Shown in pieces: positions 54,181-64,000 of a DNA stretch of 64,000 bases; positions within the stretch are counted from its first letter, which is position 1, and each line of letters begins with the position of its first letter. Below the pieces are notes generated by a model, which had not been told where the DNA came from, did not search any database, and saw nothing but the letters and a program-made list of their open reading frames with translations. Position numbers and translations under genes: made by a program. This DNA is from Phytophthora hibernalis (Eukaryota > Oomycota > Peronosporomycetes > Peronosporales > Peronosporaceae). The stretch lies in contig JAAKBF010000012.1 of assembly GCA_012656075.1 (NCBI GenBank), forward strand, positions 124,001 through 188,000, in the 5' to 3' direction.

Positions 54181-55375
54181 ATGATCATGACGTGCAGCCA
54201 CTGCAACGGACGGCACCCCTCGGATCGCTGTCTGAAGTTGTGCAAAGCATGTGGTGAGATGCATGAGGCTGGGGTCGTGCCGTTTTGGAAAATTCTTCAA
54301 TGCGATGCGGCAGTGGTATGTACCACAACACCACGCCGGAATGCTCCCGCCCGTTGCGGAAAAGATGTTAAACTAGATCGCTCACTGGGTTTGAATCCAG
54401 TACGAGACGAGCGATCAGTAAACATTTATGCATATGTCGGTACTACGTCGAGGACAAAAGTTAGTGGAAACACGGCAATAGTCCAAGATAATATACCGGG
54501 TGCACATACGTCGAACGTGATGAGTGTCAATCTCCCTGATACCGATGAGTTTAGCAGAGCGGCGGTCGTCGCTGTGGTGAACTTGCGGCCTGGGGAGAAG
54601 CGTGGATATTGGAAGACGCACACCCCAGGCAAATTCTTCAGCCAAGAGAAAGTAGTCGGCAAGGTTGACGACAACCGCGAAATCTTGATGTTCGATTCAG
54701 GAGCCGAGGTGTCCCTCATGGCCACCGCCGTTGCTCGTAAGGTACGATGTGTGATCGACGAAACTATGACGAAATATTGTGTGGGGTTGGAGATACGCGA
54801 TACGAAACTCTGGGTCGAGCGACGATTAAGATCACCATGGCCGGAAACTTGGTGTATCGATTTAACGTTTGGGTTGGAGATCTACCTGGACAAGACGTGT
54901 TGTTAGGAATGGATTCTATGGTCGCAGAGGGCATCCGTGTGAACGCAGGGGATGGGTCAATATGCTTACGTGACGAAGTGGGCACACGCATCCTGGGACG
55001 GGAGAGTTGTTCAGCACCAAACGTCGACCAATATGTCCTTCGACGCCGCTCTGGATCGAGGTCGGTCAGTCGTGCGACGTGCCTACGCGCCCGGACCGCA
55101 AGGCAAACCAACAGCTCTAGGTTAGGAAAGGGATGGATACCCACGGTGTTGGAAAATCGAGGTGGAAAACCAAGCTCACCAACATCAGTGATCGACCAGT
55201 GACGGTGGACACATTGACCCGGCTGGGCGTGTGGATGGGCGACAATCTCGTTCCTCGAGACTACGGTTTTGTCATGACGAAATCCAACCGGTACGCGGAC
55301 TGGCAAAATCTAGTGTTTGGTGCAACCCGCGAATTGGACGAATCACCGATCGTCGAGGTAGACAATTCCCTTTGA
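54181..55375 (+). pseudogene. Gypsy 2 zinc knuckles and aspartic protease
   Basis: The frame from 54181 starts with C-S-H-C-N-G-R-H-P-S-D-R-C, a CCHC-like knuckle with a short C-H spacing, and C-K-A-C-G-E-M-H. The retropepsin site is M-F-D-S-G-A-E-V-S-L-M (near 54690). Near 54750 the reading moves to another frame with G-N-L-V-Y-R-F-N-V-W-V-G-D and V-L-L-G-M-D-S-M, the second conserved protease block. Further shifted frames reach 55375. The gag-to-protease fusion is usual for this family. Confidence 0.75.
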
Positions 55376-55855
55376 TGCAACATGTAGAATACCCCACGCC
55401 AACTGCGATACTGGGTCGGACCTCATCCGAGGGAATCTAAACCTCAGGGAGCCGAAGAGCCGCCTCGCGGGCCGATCATCGCAGCAGTAGAAGCCCGAAA
55501 TTCGACCAGGCAACAACAATCCGAAGCCATTTCCGCCGAAGGAGCTCCGCTATCCGACATCAACGAGGAGTCCGTGTAGAATTGCTCTGCGTCGGAAACA
55601 CCGGAGCCACCGTCGGTCCCTGCAGACCCGACGTCGACGCCCATCGACGATGACGCCGTTTGTTACCACGAAAGAAGTGATCTCTTTGCAGAAGATGTGG
55701 GGCAGGAAATGGCGGTATTACCAGAGGTGCCAATGTCTCTGACTCAGGAAGTGAAGATCGAAGACTTGAAGGTCGGCATACCTGATAATGTCCCGTCCGA
55801 GATTGGTATTCGAGATCAGGAACGATTACGTCGAATCATCTGGAAGTAGAAGCAT
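55376..55855. other. Linker between protease and RT, broken
   Basis: No long plus frame. The reading is probably the acidic linker of the gypsy 2 polyprotein (words like I-R-D-Q-E-R-L-R-R-I-I-W-K just before 55856), broken by shifts and a TAG at about 55847. Confidence 0.4.
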
Positions 55856-57131
55856 TTGATGGTGGGCAAAGGAAACGCATTGTCTCCTACAGCTTTCGGT
55901 GTAGTATTTGATATCCACTTTGGAAACGCCAAGCCGGTGGCCCAACGTTGCCGAAAGATTCCACCACAGTTTCGCGAGAAAGTATTCGAGCTTATCAAAG
56001 GCTTGCTGAGTGCGAAAATTATCAAGCCGTCGGCGTCGCCGTGGGTATCCCCAATCATCGTCATCATTTTAAAAATGGCGTCAACATTAGCCTTTGCATC
56101 GACTATCGAATGGTCGACGGACTCACGCAGCTGATGATTTATCCGATGCCGCTGGTTGACAACATCCTCGAAGGACTTGATGCGACGCCCTGGTATTGCT
56201 CTCTCGACATGGCGAGCGGGTTTTGGGTTGTTCCGATGACAGACCGAGCACGTCTCATCTCCGCGTTCATCACGCCGTTCGGTTTGTTCGAGTGGCTTCG
56301 CATGTCATTCGGTCTACGAAACGCCCCCAAATCTACCAACGTCTCATCGACAATGCGCTGTATGGTTTCTTGAGACTAAGCCGCCAAGATCCGCGCATCG
56401 GCGTGTTCAAACATGTCGTACCGGAGAATGAGGATTGAAAATCGATATTGGGGCGTCGGTCCTACATCGATGATATCCTTGTGGGTGCTACATCGTGGGA
56501 TGACCTATACATCAAGGTCGAAAACTTGCTCGCCGCATGCGACCAGTGGAATCTCTCCATAAGTGTGGAGAAGAGCAGCTGGGGTATGTCGAAGGTCGAC
56601 TACTTGGGCCACTCGGTGTCGAACCTAGGTCTGGAGGCCAAACCGAAGAACTTGGAGGTACTGTCATCTCTCGATTTTCCCCACACGTTGAAAGCACTCC
56701 AGTCGTTCTTGGGCAGTCTTAACTACTATCATCGATTAATCGCAGACTTCGTCATATATGCGTCGGTGTCGTACAGCCTGTCGGAGGAAGACTTCGAACG
56801 TCGAACCCCAGACGACGACTCAGAGAAATGGAAGCACGCCGAAGAAGCGTTTCGTCGACTGAAGTTAAGGATTGCCGACACCCCATTGTTGCGCTATTAC
56901 AGCCTGGAACTGGAACCAGTGATCATTGTGTACGCAAGTGACTGGGCCATCTCTGCTGTTCTCACTCAACGACACGAGGACATCTACATGCCAGCGAAAT
57001 TCACCAGTCGCACATTGAAGCCGAACGAACTCAAGTATGACCTCGTTGAGAAAGAGGCCCTGACGTTGCTAAGAGCACTGAGTAGCTGTTTCACGATGCT
57101 AGCAGAACGTAAGTTCCGAGTGCTGACTTGA
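55856..57131 (+). pseudogene. Gypsy 2 reverse transcriptase and RNase H
   Basis: RT fingers lie at 55856-56080. The palm follows at 56060-56340 (C-I-D-Y-R-M-V-D-G, then C-S-L-D-M-A-S-G-F-W with the first catalytic Asp, and F-G-L-R-N-A-P) in a second frame. The third frame (56448-57131) has Y-I-D-D-I-L-V-G and the RNase H start (V-I-I-V-Y-A-S-D-W-A, where the first catalytic Asp is expected but Y-A-S-D is read). It ends at a stop at 57131. Frameshifts near 56075 and 56340-56440. Confidence 0.88.
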
Positions 57132-57187
57132 TATACAACGTTGGCCTGGGTTTTCCGAACAAATAACCCGCAGGGACGCCTGTCTCA

Positions 57188-57736
57188 GTGGGCCGCTCTA
57201 TTTTTGCCATGGGACCTCCAAATAGATCGATCGACTCGTGGGGAAGAAGAGATCCTGGGCGTGTTAGCAGCTTGCATAACTCGCGAGCTTCTGTCGACGC
57301 AGCTTTGGAAGCCATCGCTCCTCGACGTCAACCCAAGAAAGCGATGTCGATCCCTCGACCAATTGTAAGTGTTGGAGAAGAGGTGCACGTGATCAGCTTG
57401 GAAGGGTCCGCCAAGGCGAAACGTGAAGGGGCACACTTAACAGTCAACGAAGCTGAATATCGAGGACTGCTGCTGGCGCTGGATCTCTTGGAAGGACTCG
57501 ACGTGCGACGCATGATCGTGTGCGGTGACTCGAACCTCGCGATTCGTCAACTGCGCGACGAGATGGACTGCAAGGCGTTAGGATTGCAGCTCTTTCGGAA
57601 GAAATGCTGGGATAAGCTGAAGACGCTCCCGAAGGCAGACCTGTGCCCCGTCCGTCGAGACTGGAACGCAAGCGCGGATTTGATAGCTGGACAAGCACTA
57701 CAACGTCAAGCGGGGATACCGATATCCGAAGAATAG
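57188..57736 (+). pseudogene. Additional (archaeal-like) RNase H of gypsy 2
   Basis: A second RNase H domain follows the usual one. It has N-E-A-E-Y-R-G-L-L with the catalytic Glu, C-G-D-S-N-L-A with the second Asp and N-A-S-A-D-L-I-A-G with the last. The first catalytic position, normally Asp-Gly-Ser, reads L-E-G-S-A (near 57397), and a block between K-R-E-G and L-T-V-N-E seems deleted. Oomycete gypsy elements with such an extra domain have been reported; the frame is open to a TAG at 57734. It probably cannot cut RNA. Confidence 0.7.
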
Positions 57737-58088
57737 ACTCTAGCTAACCTGACCACGTTGAATCGACTTGGAGAGATCATTGATCCGATATTTGACGAAA
57801 GTGCGGGCGGCGAATTACCGCCGATCATGCCGGTGACGAATAGGTCGGGAGCCCTACGCGAAATTACTCAGCCGGATAGTTAAGAGAACCCACCCGGCGA
57901 AGATCGATGGGATACATCGACGCCGGAAGTGCTCAACGAAAGTGTTGTAAAACGTATCCTTATGGACTGCATTCGAGAGGCCCAAGACGAAGAGCTGTGG
58001 ATCTATAATTTGAAGCAATTTGTCAGGGGTGACGTAACGGGAGTGACGTCGCGAGACGCAAGTAACTACAGTAACCTGGCGCATCAGT
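57737..58088. other. Linker before the integrase
   Basis: Broken polyprotein linker. A frame near 57929-58080 (L-N-E-S-V-V-K-R-I-L) leads toward the integrase. No separate gene. Confidence 0.4.
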
Positions 58089-59103
58089 ATGAAGAAGACG
58101 AGACAAAATTTCCTCTTCTACCACGCCAAAAAAGATGAGTCCGCCGACGATCACAATGCAGTAATGAAGCTCGTTGTCCCGGAAGCTCTGAGAAACGACG
58201 TACTGCACCAATATCACGACAGCCTCGAAGGTGGACATCAAGGAATCGGACGTACTTATCATCGAATACGCCAGCATTTCCTCTGGTCAGGACTGTACAA
58301 AATCGTTAAACGTTATGTCGGAGAGTGTACCGATTGCGAGACCGGAAAGGGTCGACCCACTATCAGGGCGAATCACCTGGGAATATCATTCCGACGTACC
58401 CGTTCCAAGTCATTGCTATGGACCACATACCGTCGTTGCCACCGTCGTTCAAGGGTAATACCGAACTTCTGGTTTGGGTGGACTTGTTCACTGGGTTCGT
58501 CGTAGTAAAGGCCAATTCGTCGAGAACCGCGCAAACCGTGGCGGAGTCCTACGAGGAATGCGTCTTTCGACGGTTCGGAGCGAGCGAGGCCATACGTCAC
58601 GACCGAGAGCCCGGATTTATGTCGGACTTCTTCCGAGCGTATTATCAGCTCATGGGTCAACGACAGCGGGCTACGCTTGCCTACCGACCACAAGCAAACG
58701 GGTCAGCAGAGCGCATGGTACAAACGATCACTCGAGCCATCAAGATGTACGTCGAAGACGAACACCAACGTGACTGGGAAGGATACGCGAAGAGACTCAC
58801 CCGTATGATCGCGTGAGAAAAGAGACCCCATTCTTCGAAGTCGACGGCTGGGACCCCGCTCGACGATCGAAGCCTCACTCTCAATGGGCAACACGCGACG
58901 CCAAGTCTCACAGCCGCGCCGGTGGCGCTTCCACATCCAGGAACACTATATGCATGAGCGCGCGCGCGGGCCTATTACGAGATGCCATAGCTGAAAGGGC
59001 GGAGACTCACAACGAAAGGGTGACCGAAACCACCATCGACGAGGTCTGGTTATTCCCGGATCGAGTGAAGCCGGCCTATGCGAAGAAGCTCGCCCACCAG
59101 TGA
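58089..59103 (+). pseudogene. Gypsy 2 integrase
   Basis: The zinc domain at 58140-58360 has H-Q-Y-H-D-S-L-E-G-G-H and C-T-D-C-E-T-G. The catalytic core, in another frame (58325-58816), has Asp in V-I-A-M-D-H-I-P, Asp in R-H-D-R-E-P-G-F and Glu in N-G-S-A-E-R-M-V. The following frame (58813-59103) is the C-terminal part up to a stop at 59101. The enzyme would insert the cDNA into the genome. Frameshifts near 58370 and 58810. Confidence 0.85.
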
Positions 59104-59151
59104 CACGGACCTTTCCGAGTGCAAGAGATGGTGATTAGTTACGCAGTATAG

Positions 59152-59520
59152 TTGGAAATCGCCGGTACGCCGTACCAACTGTTACATATCTCGAAGCTGA
59201 AACCGGTGCGACAATATCCGACACGCCTGACAATAGATCTGCTGGTGCCGCAGGAAAATCGTCTTGACTTCAATGAAGAAATGCTGCCCGAGGACAGTTG
59301 GACACCACAAGCGCTAGGAGAAGATGTGTTTGAGGTCGAGGCTATGCTCGAAGTACGAACTGGACGTCAACCCCGATATGGACGAGCGCTGCGCGAGTAC
59401 TTGGCACGCTGGAAAGATATGAAGAGACCACGTGGCCGACGAAGCTGACTTAAACTGCGGAGGTTTACTCTACGATTTTGCTCGACGCAGGACGGGTGAA
59501 CATTGGTTCGATGCAATCTA
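59152..59520 (+). pseudogene. Gypsy 2 integrase tail and chromodomain
   Basis: The frame from 59152 has Y-Q-L-L-H-I-S-K-L-K, the end of the integrase GPF/Y-type domain. A chromodomain-like part follows: F-E-V-E-A-M-L-E-V-R and L-R-E-Y-L-A-R-W-K. After a shift near 59420 another frame has T-T-W-A-D-E-A-D-L-N-C-G-G-L-L. The aromatic W..W positions of a chromodomain are present across the two frames. Confidence 0.6.
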
Positions 59521-59699
59521 GCGAACCGACGAGTGCCTAGTAGGCATGGGAATGGTGGGAGACAGGATCTCACCAGGATTGAAGGTGGAAGGTATCGCAG
59601 GATGGCTGCATTAACAGGAGGAGGAGTGATACAGGAACAGGTCCTGTCATCAACAATGGAAGAAACACCAACGGGAAGGCCGTTGGTATATCGGAGGAG

Positions 59700-62577
59700 G
59701 AAGGGGTGCATATGTACTAGTGAAGGTGACCAAGGTCGAGGACCTGCAAACATTCAGAAGAAGGCAAAATGGAGTAAATCGAAATTACGAATGAAGAAAC
59801 GACTACGAAGCTGCGCCGCTACTCGGCCGCTTGTATGAACTTGTTTCGGAGACATGCAATATGTTGGGCCGGGTGGTCGGCTCGCGCGCGGTGAAAGAAA
59901 ATTTGCCAAGGCTCTGCTTTGTCGACCGCACGCATCGACCGCAACAAACACTTCGGGTCCTCCGAGCCGTCGTCGAGCGTCGTAACTTCGCCAACTGGAA
60001 ACCATTTCGTGCGGTTACGGGATGGCTGGAACTTCATGAAGATGGGGACCAGCAGGATGTCGATGTCACAACGCCCATGACGCATTAGACAAACCCCTTC
60101 AAGCAAGACTGTTTGCTCGAGGTTGACCTTGGCACGCGAGCGACGATCCCATATGACACTCAAGAGATCCTACAGGTACTCAGAAGGCTTCTTCCCCACG
60201 GGGAACGTATAAGTGCCCTCCCAGTACACTTGACACCAGGACGTTATAAACCCTGATCAACGTTGCGAAATCGACATCCCCAACGGCGAAAGTCGCCTAG
60301 GGAGGCAGTTGCCGCAGATTCAACCAGGGTTTCTTGGAGTACATCTTTTGGATTTGGACATCCGTCAACAGGGCCGCGTGGTGCGTCGGCTTAGGCGTAC
60401 CCTTACGTCGTTTGGCGGGATTAATCCAACCTGTAGCAAGTGGAGGTGGAAATATCACACGAATCTCGTCGACCGTGACCGTCGCGAAGCGCAGTGCGCG
60501 CAATGCAGCTCCGTCCCAAGGACGAACATCCGTTCTGCCCCAGGAAGCCAAAGCTCTGGTAGGAGGTAGGACGGAGCGAAAGAAGGCTGAATCGCATTCA
60601 TGGCCGGACGAACTCCATCATCTTCTTCATCGTCGGCGTCGTCGTTGTTGGGAGACGTGGAATTGTCATCTGAATCGCTGTCAGAATCACTCGATGATGA
60701 ACCCTGGTCACCGGTATCGTCACCTAGAGCTGAAGCTTGACGCGACGCTGCCGGTTAGGGTGAAGAGGCCGATGCGGGAGGTGATGAATCGGGTGTCGAC
60801 GGTGGAGGGTCCGGGTATGGACTAGTAACACCGCGGATATATTTTGGAAGCCGAGACGTAGTCTTCTTGGGCGGGACGCTGGAGATCTTTTGGGCGTCTT
60901 CGACTGTCGACTCAGTTAGGAAACTGTGGCTCGACGTTTGGCTGTCGTCGAACGAGATTTACCTTTTCCCGTAGACCAGACCACTGCGCTGGGCTGGGCC
61001 GATGCGTCTGGGGTATCTGCATGGGTTGGACTCTCTGGGGCAGCCGCACCAGAACCTTGCATGAGCGCGTGTATTCGCACGACTTTGCAGGGACGAGGCG
61101 GCGAACCAGGCGGAAATGGAAACACTGACGACCCACCCACGGACGGAATAACGCGAATGGATGTAGAAGTCGGCGGTGGGAAGACCGCACCTCGCACCAG
61201 CTCGAGCGTCGAACGCGCAAGGTCCCGATCAGTGAGGGCTTGCCGCAGCTGTTGCTTGAAGTTGTCGCGCTCTTGAGTCAAGGTGTTATTCTCCCGATTC
61301 AATTCGGCGATAGCAGTCCGCGCAGCAGCTCTCTCTCTCTCAACCCATACACAACAGGTAAATTCATCATCACGGAGGGTAGTCATCGATGTCAACGAAG
61401 CCTCCAGTCGGGTTGCTCGCTCTACAGCATCGGCGGCCCGCGAGGACAGAGTCCCTTATTCTTCGCCGTACTGCTCGGTAATTTGACGCAAGTCTGCGAC
61501 TCGAATCTCCAATTCGGTAATTTGCAGGGCTGGATACAGAACAAACACTAGAAAGATCGCAGAGTTCGACCGAACTAGAACCCGATACGTACCGAGTGAC
61601 TCGATCACTTGGGAAGATTCCGCGTTGTCCTTCGTCCGTTGCTCGACGTTCCGATCAAACGAATCTTTGTACGCGTCGCCACAGATCGTGTCCATCGATA
61701 CAGCACCACGAAGACGTTGGACCTCTTGCTCGGCAGCTTGGAGACTTTTCTCAGCTTGCTCTCGACGCATCGAAGCGGAATGGGCAGCTTCTCGGGCGTG
61801 GCGTTCACTTTCCTGAGACCGAACCAGCTCATGCTGAAGAGCTGTGAGTGAAACGAGTGACGTCGAAGGTTGTGAAGGAATAGATTCGGTAGTTGACGAT
61901 GGCAGTGTGAGAGTCCAGACGGCGCCGAAGAAATGGAGACCCGTTGAGCGGTACAAAGTTCGGCCCGCAGATCCCGGATTCGTCCTGCGCTACTTGCAAC
62001 TCTGCAGCGAGATCCTGGTACGCAACATCACTTGCAGACTGGGCGCTGGCTAGCTGCTGCCCGACGGACTGCAAAGACGCTCAAACTTGGGCAATATCTT
62101 GAAGAAGTGCATCCCGCTCGCGGGACAGCTGCACTATCGACTTCTCCTGAGAAGTCGCCATGGAGGCCGCTGTTGAATCCGATCTCGCTGATCGACCCAC
62201 TCTGCTCGCAGATTTGCCAGCTCCGCGTGTGGTCCGGCTGCATGATTCAGTAGACCGGTTACTCGACCCTCCATGTCGGAATTGGCGACAACGAGTGAGT
62301 AATTCTCGGCGGCCAACTGCTGCAGCACACTGCTCCGCATAGCGGGCTCGAGGGTGCATTCCCAGTAGGAAATACACGAGGCACAACAGGCAGACTGAAG
62401 CGGGTCGTCGACCAGCAGCGCACTCCCGACAGTACGACGACAAGTCCTGCGAAGTCCCTGGGGCAGACGTTATCGCAGCTACGGCACTAGCAGACGAAGT
62501 GTCAGGCGATGTCGCCGCGGTCGACGAAGTCGGTGCCGAAAATGAAGAGGGCGACGAAGGGTCTCCGAGCTGGGCAT
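59700..62577 (-). pseudogene. Antisense coiled-coil accessory frame of gypsy 2
   Basis: On the strand opposite to gypsy 2 gag-pol, between its chromodomain and its 3' LTR, runs a coding-like series of frames. From about 62577 there is a Ser/Thr/Ala/Pro-rich disordered start. A long coiled coil follows (heptad-like words L-A-N-L-R-A-E-W-V near 62230, Q-L-S-R-E-R-D-A-L-L near 62110, A-E-Q-E-V-Q-R-L-R near 61720, E-L-N-R-E-N-N-T-L near 61310). Next is a Pro/Ser-rich part with V-V-W-S-T-G-K-G-K-S (near 60980) and a C-terminal part at 60163-59820 with A-E-P-W-Q-I-F-F-H-R-A-R. Many shifts and stops. Function unknown. Confidence 0.6.
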
Positions 62578-62749
62578 GAAGGTGTGGATGCGCGAAGGAC
62601 TGTCAGAACGAAGATGAAGCACGAACAGGCACCCTAGCGTTAGCAGCGCATGCGGTGATGGAAGGGAAGGAGGAGGCGATGGATGGAGAATCGGACATCA
62701 GCGACGAATCTTACCTGGAGTGTACGCTTCACACGGATGGGGGCGGCTG

Positions 62750-62822
62750 TGGTGTAGTGCGTTGGAAAAGATGGATGGAATGCGACGTCGAAAATAAGTC
62801 ACCGTCGGGAGACCTTCAGGGC
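62750..62822 (+). repeat. Truncated 3' LTR of gypsy element 2
   Basis: 73 bases matching 48451-48525, preceded by the purine-rich tract GGATGGGGGCGGC expected before a 3' LTR of a plus-strand element. The match ends where the recombinase pseudogene begins, so the LTR is cut. Confidence 0.55.
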
Positions 62823-63852
62823 GTGAGAGTGGCCAGGTCGTTTCTTGTTTCGCGATCGATGTGCACGTACCGTTGAATACCGTTGAAAGCAGTCATTTTC
62901 CATCTACCGTGAAGCTTCACGGTGGTCTCGCTGCTGCCTGTAGCAAACAGCACTGTCGCCCCTCAGCTCCGAAGCGAGTGTGTGCCGAACAGTCTTTGAT
63001 CCTCGCCGCAAGCTTTCGCCGCCTGCTTTATCCGCTTATTGATATCAGCCGCCGACACTGCACTTCCATGGTAGAGCTTGCATATGTGTGTGTCACCTGG
63101 CAATTTTGCGTTCTCGCTTTCGGTCACCAGTGCCCAGGCGGCTCGAACAGGACACAGTCATTCACTTCCGGAGCGGTTGGGAGTTCTCGAAATGGATTCT
63201 CCTCGCTGATCCGTCTTGCTCCCTCGGATACAGATGGTGACGCTTGACATGGTCGTTTTATCTGTAGGTAATGCTCCGTTGCTGTCCGTGAACTTGATGT
63301 CGTTCCACTTCAGGGCAAATGCCGCTATTTTGATGTTCACTGCTAAATATTCTGAGCGTCTGAAGAAGAAGAAATACCCCCAAGACCGCAGCCCCTAGAT
63401 AACGCGGTCGCGGGTACGCCTGAAATCGAGGGTGCATCGGACGGTGCGTAGGATCGTTGGAGTGACGGGTCGTTTTCGCTGTGGCGCCGGAGACAACCTG
63501 CGCATCCCTCGTAAGGCAAGGGGTCGATCCCAACTTCGTAGCCGTACCAGAGGAGATGATGCCACGCGAGATGGCTCAGCTTGGACAACACAGTCGGGGC
63601 AGGGTTGGGCTGCGCGCCTGCGGCTCCAGTCCAGCAAGCAACGGCGAAGTTGATGAGGTCGAGTTAGTGCCGCGCGCGGTCCCCGGAAAGTTGCTCGTAC
63701 TGGCCGTGTGAGGTTCGCCAGGCACACCATTGCCGCCAGGTTCGGTCGTACGTCGCTCTGGGGCTGCCCGCCAGTGATGCGGCTTGTAGGTCGTGGAGAA
63801 CGTCTTGTAGATGTAACGCAGCGTGTACCTGCGTCCATCCGTGCACAGTCAC
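62816..63852 (-). pseudogene. Tyrosine recombinase, third copy (YR element)
   Basis: From 63852 the frame gives a core-binding part (R-A-T-Y-D-R-T-W-R-Q-W-C-A-W-R). After a stop near 63670 another frame has V-L-S-K-L-S-H-L-A-W-H-H, matching the recombinase at 5543-6529. F-F-R-R-S-E-Y-L (near 63355) holds the first catalytic Arg. T-H-S-L-R-S (near 62970) has an in-frame TGA where a Gly is expected, then G-R-W and I-Q-R-Y with the Tyr (near 62870). The stop is at 62816-62818. It cannot make active enzyme. It differs enough from the other two to be a separate family. Confidence 0.8.
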
Positions 63853-64000
63853 ATAGTTAGTGAATAAAGCGCGATTGCGGGAGCCTGGAGCCGCGACCCA
63901 GCATCCGCGAGCGTGTTACGTGATCCTGGAAGATGCGCCGCTGAGACCCGGTAGGCGAATGCGACTTCGGCAAAGCCAATGCGGCGGTTCAACTCTTCAC
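63853..64000. other. Window end, no gene seen
   Basis: Short stretch upstream of the recombinase; no credible frame. Confidence 0.4.

Overview
The window looks like accessory DNA of a plant-pathogenic oomycete, probably a Phytophthora or a close relative. The main evidence is three RxLR-type effector genes (signal peptide, RFLR, DEER), an oomycete-like Inr motif about 55-60 bases upstream of each start, and a typical oomycete transposon set: piggyBac-like transposases with short introns, tyrosine-recombinase (YR) elements, Ty3/gypsy chromoviruses and Ty1/copia scraps. I see no rRNA, tRNA or CRISPR, and no clearly intact housekeeping gene.

Layout. 1-5718 is a giant inverted repeat: two 2.66 kb arms around a 0.4 kb spacer, each arm carrying the tail of a YR element, its split direct repeats and a damaged piggyBac-like transposase. 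The YR gene continues to 6529. 6.6-15.1 kb is the effector region: three paralogous RxLR genes, all on the minus strand, 3-4 kb apart and duplicated with their flanks. 13.0-17.5 kb holds a run of non-autonomous DNA elements: a Mutator-like element with a 9-bp target duplication, a Harbinger-like MITE, and three other TIR elements. 18-23.5 kb is decayed copia and unrecognised retroelement DNA. 23537-31651 is a complete-length gypsy chromovirus (LTRs nearly identical, genes on the minus strand, all broken by frameshifts), with an extra open frame on the opposite strand between pol and the 3' LTR.

31.7-33.2 kb is a second piggyBac-like gene. 33.2-38.2 kb is mostly non-coding, with an RPA large-subunit-like fragment. 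38.3-43.8 kb is bounded by a short inverted repeat and holds a Dot1-like histone methyltransferase remnant and a diverged piggyBac-like transposase. 44.5-45.7 kb has two more piggyBac pieces. 46.2-47.4 kb is the 3' end of a YR retroelement with split direct repeats. 47.4-62.8 kb is a nest: LINE pieces, a DIRS/Ngaro-like gag-RT-RNase H block, and a second gypsy element with an added RNase H and a chromodomain. That gypsy is followed by a long antisense coiled-coil frame up to a truncated 3' LTR. The window ends in another YR pseudogene (62816-63852).

The effectors are the only convincingly intact genes. Nearly every transposon gene has stops or frameshifts. Because the palindrome arms differ from each other mainly at homopolymers, some of these breaks could be consensus-sequence errors rather than biology.
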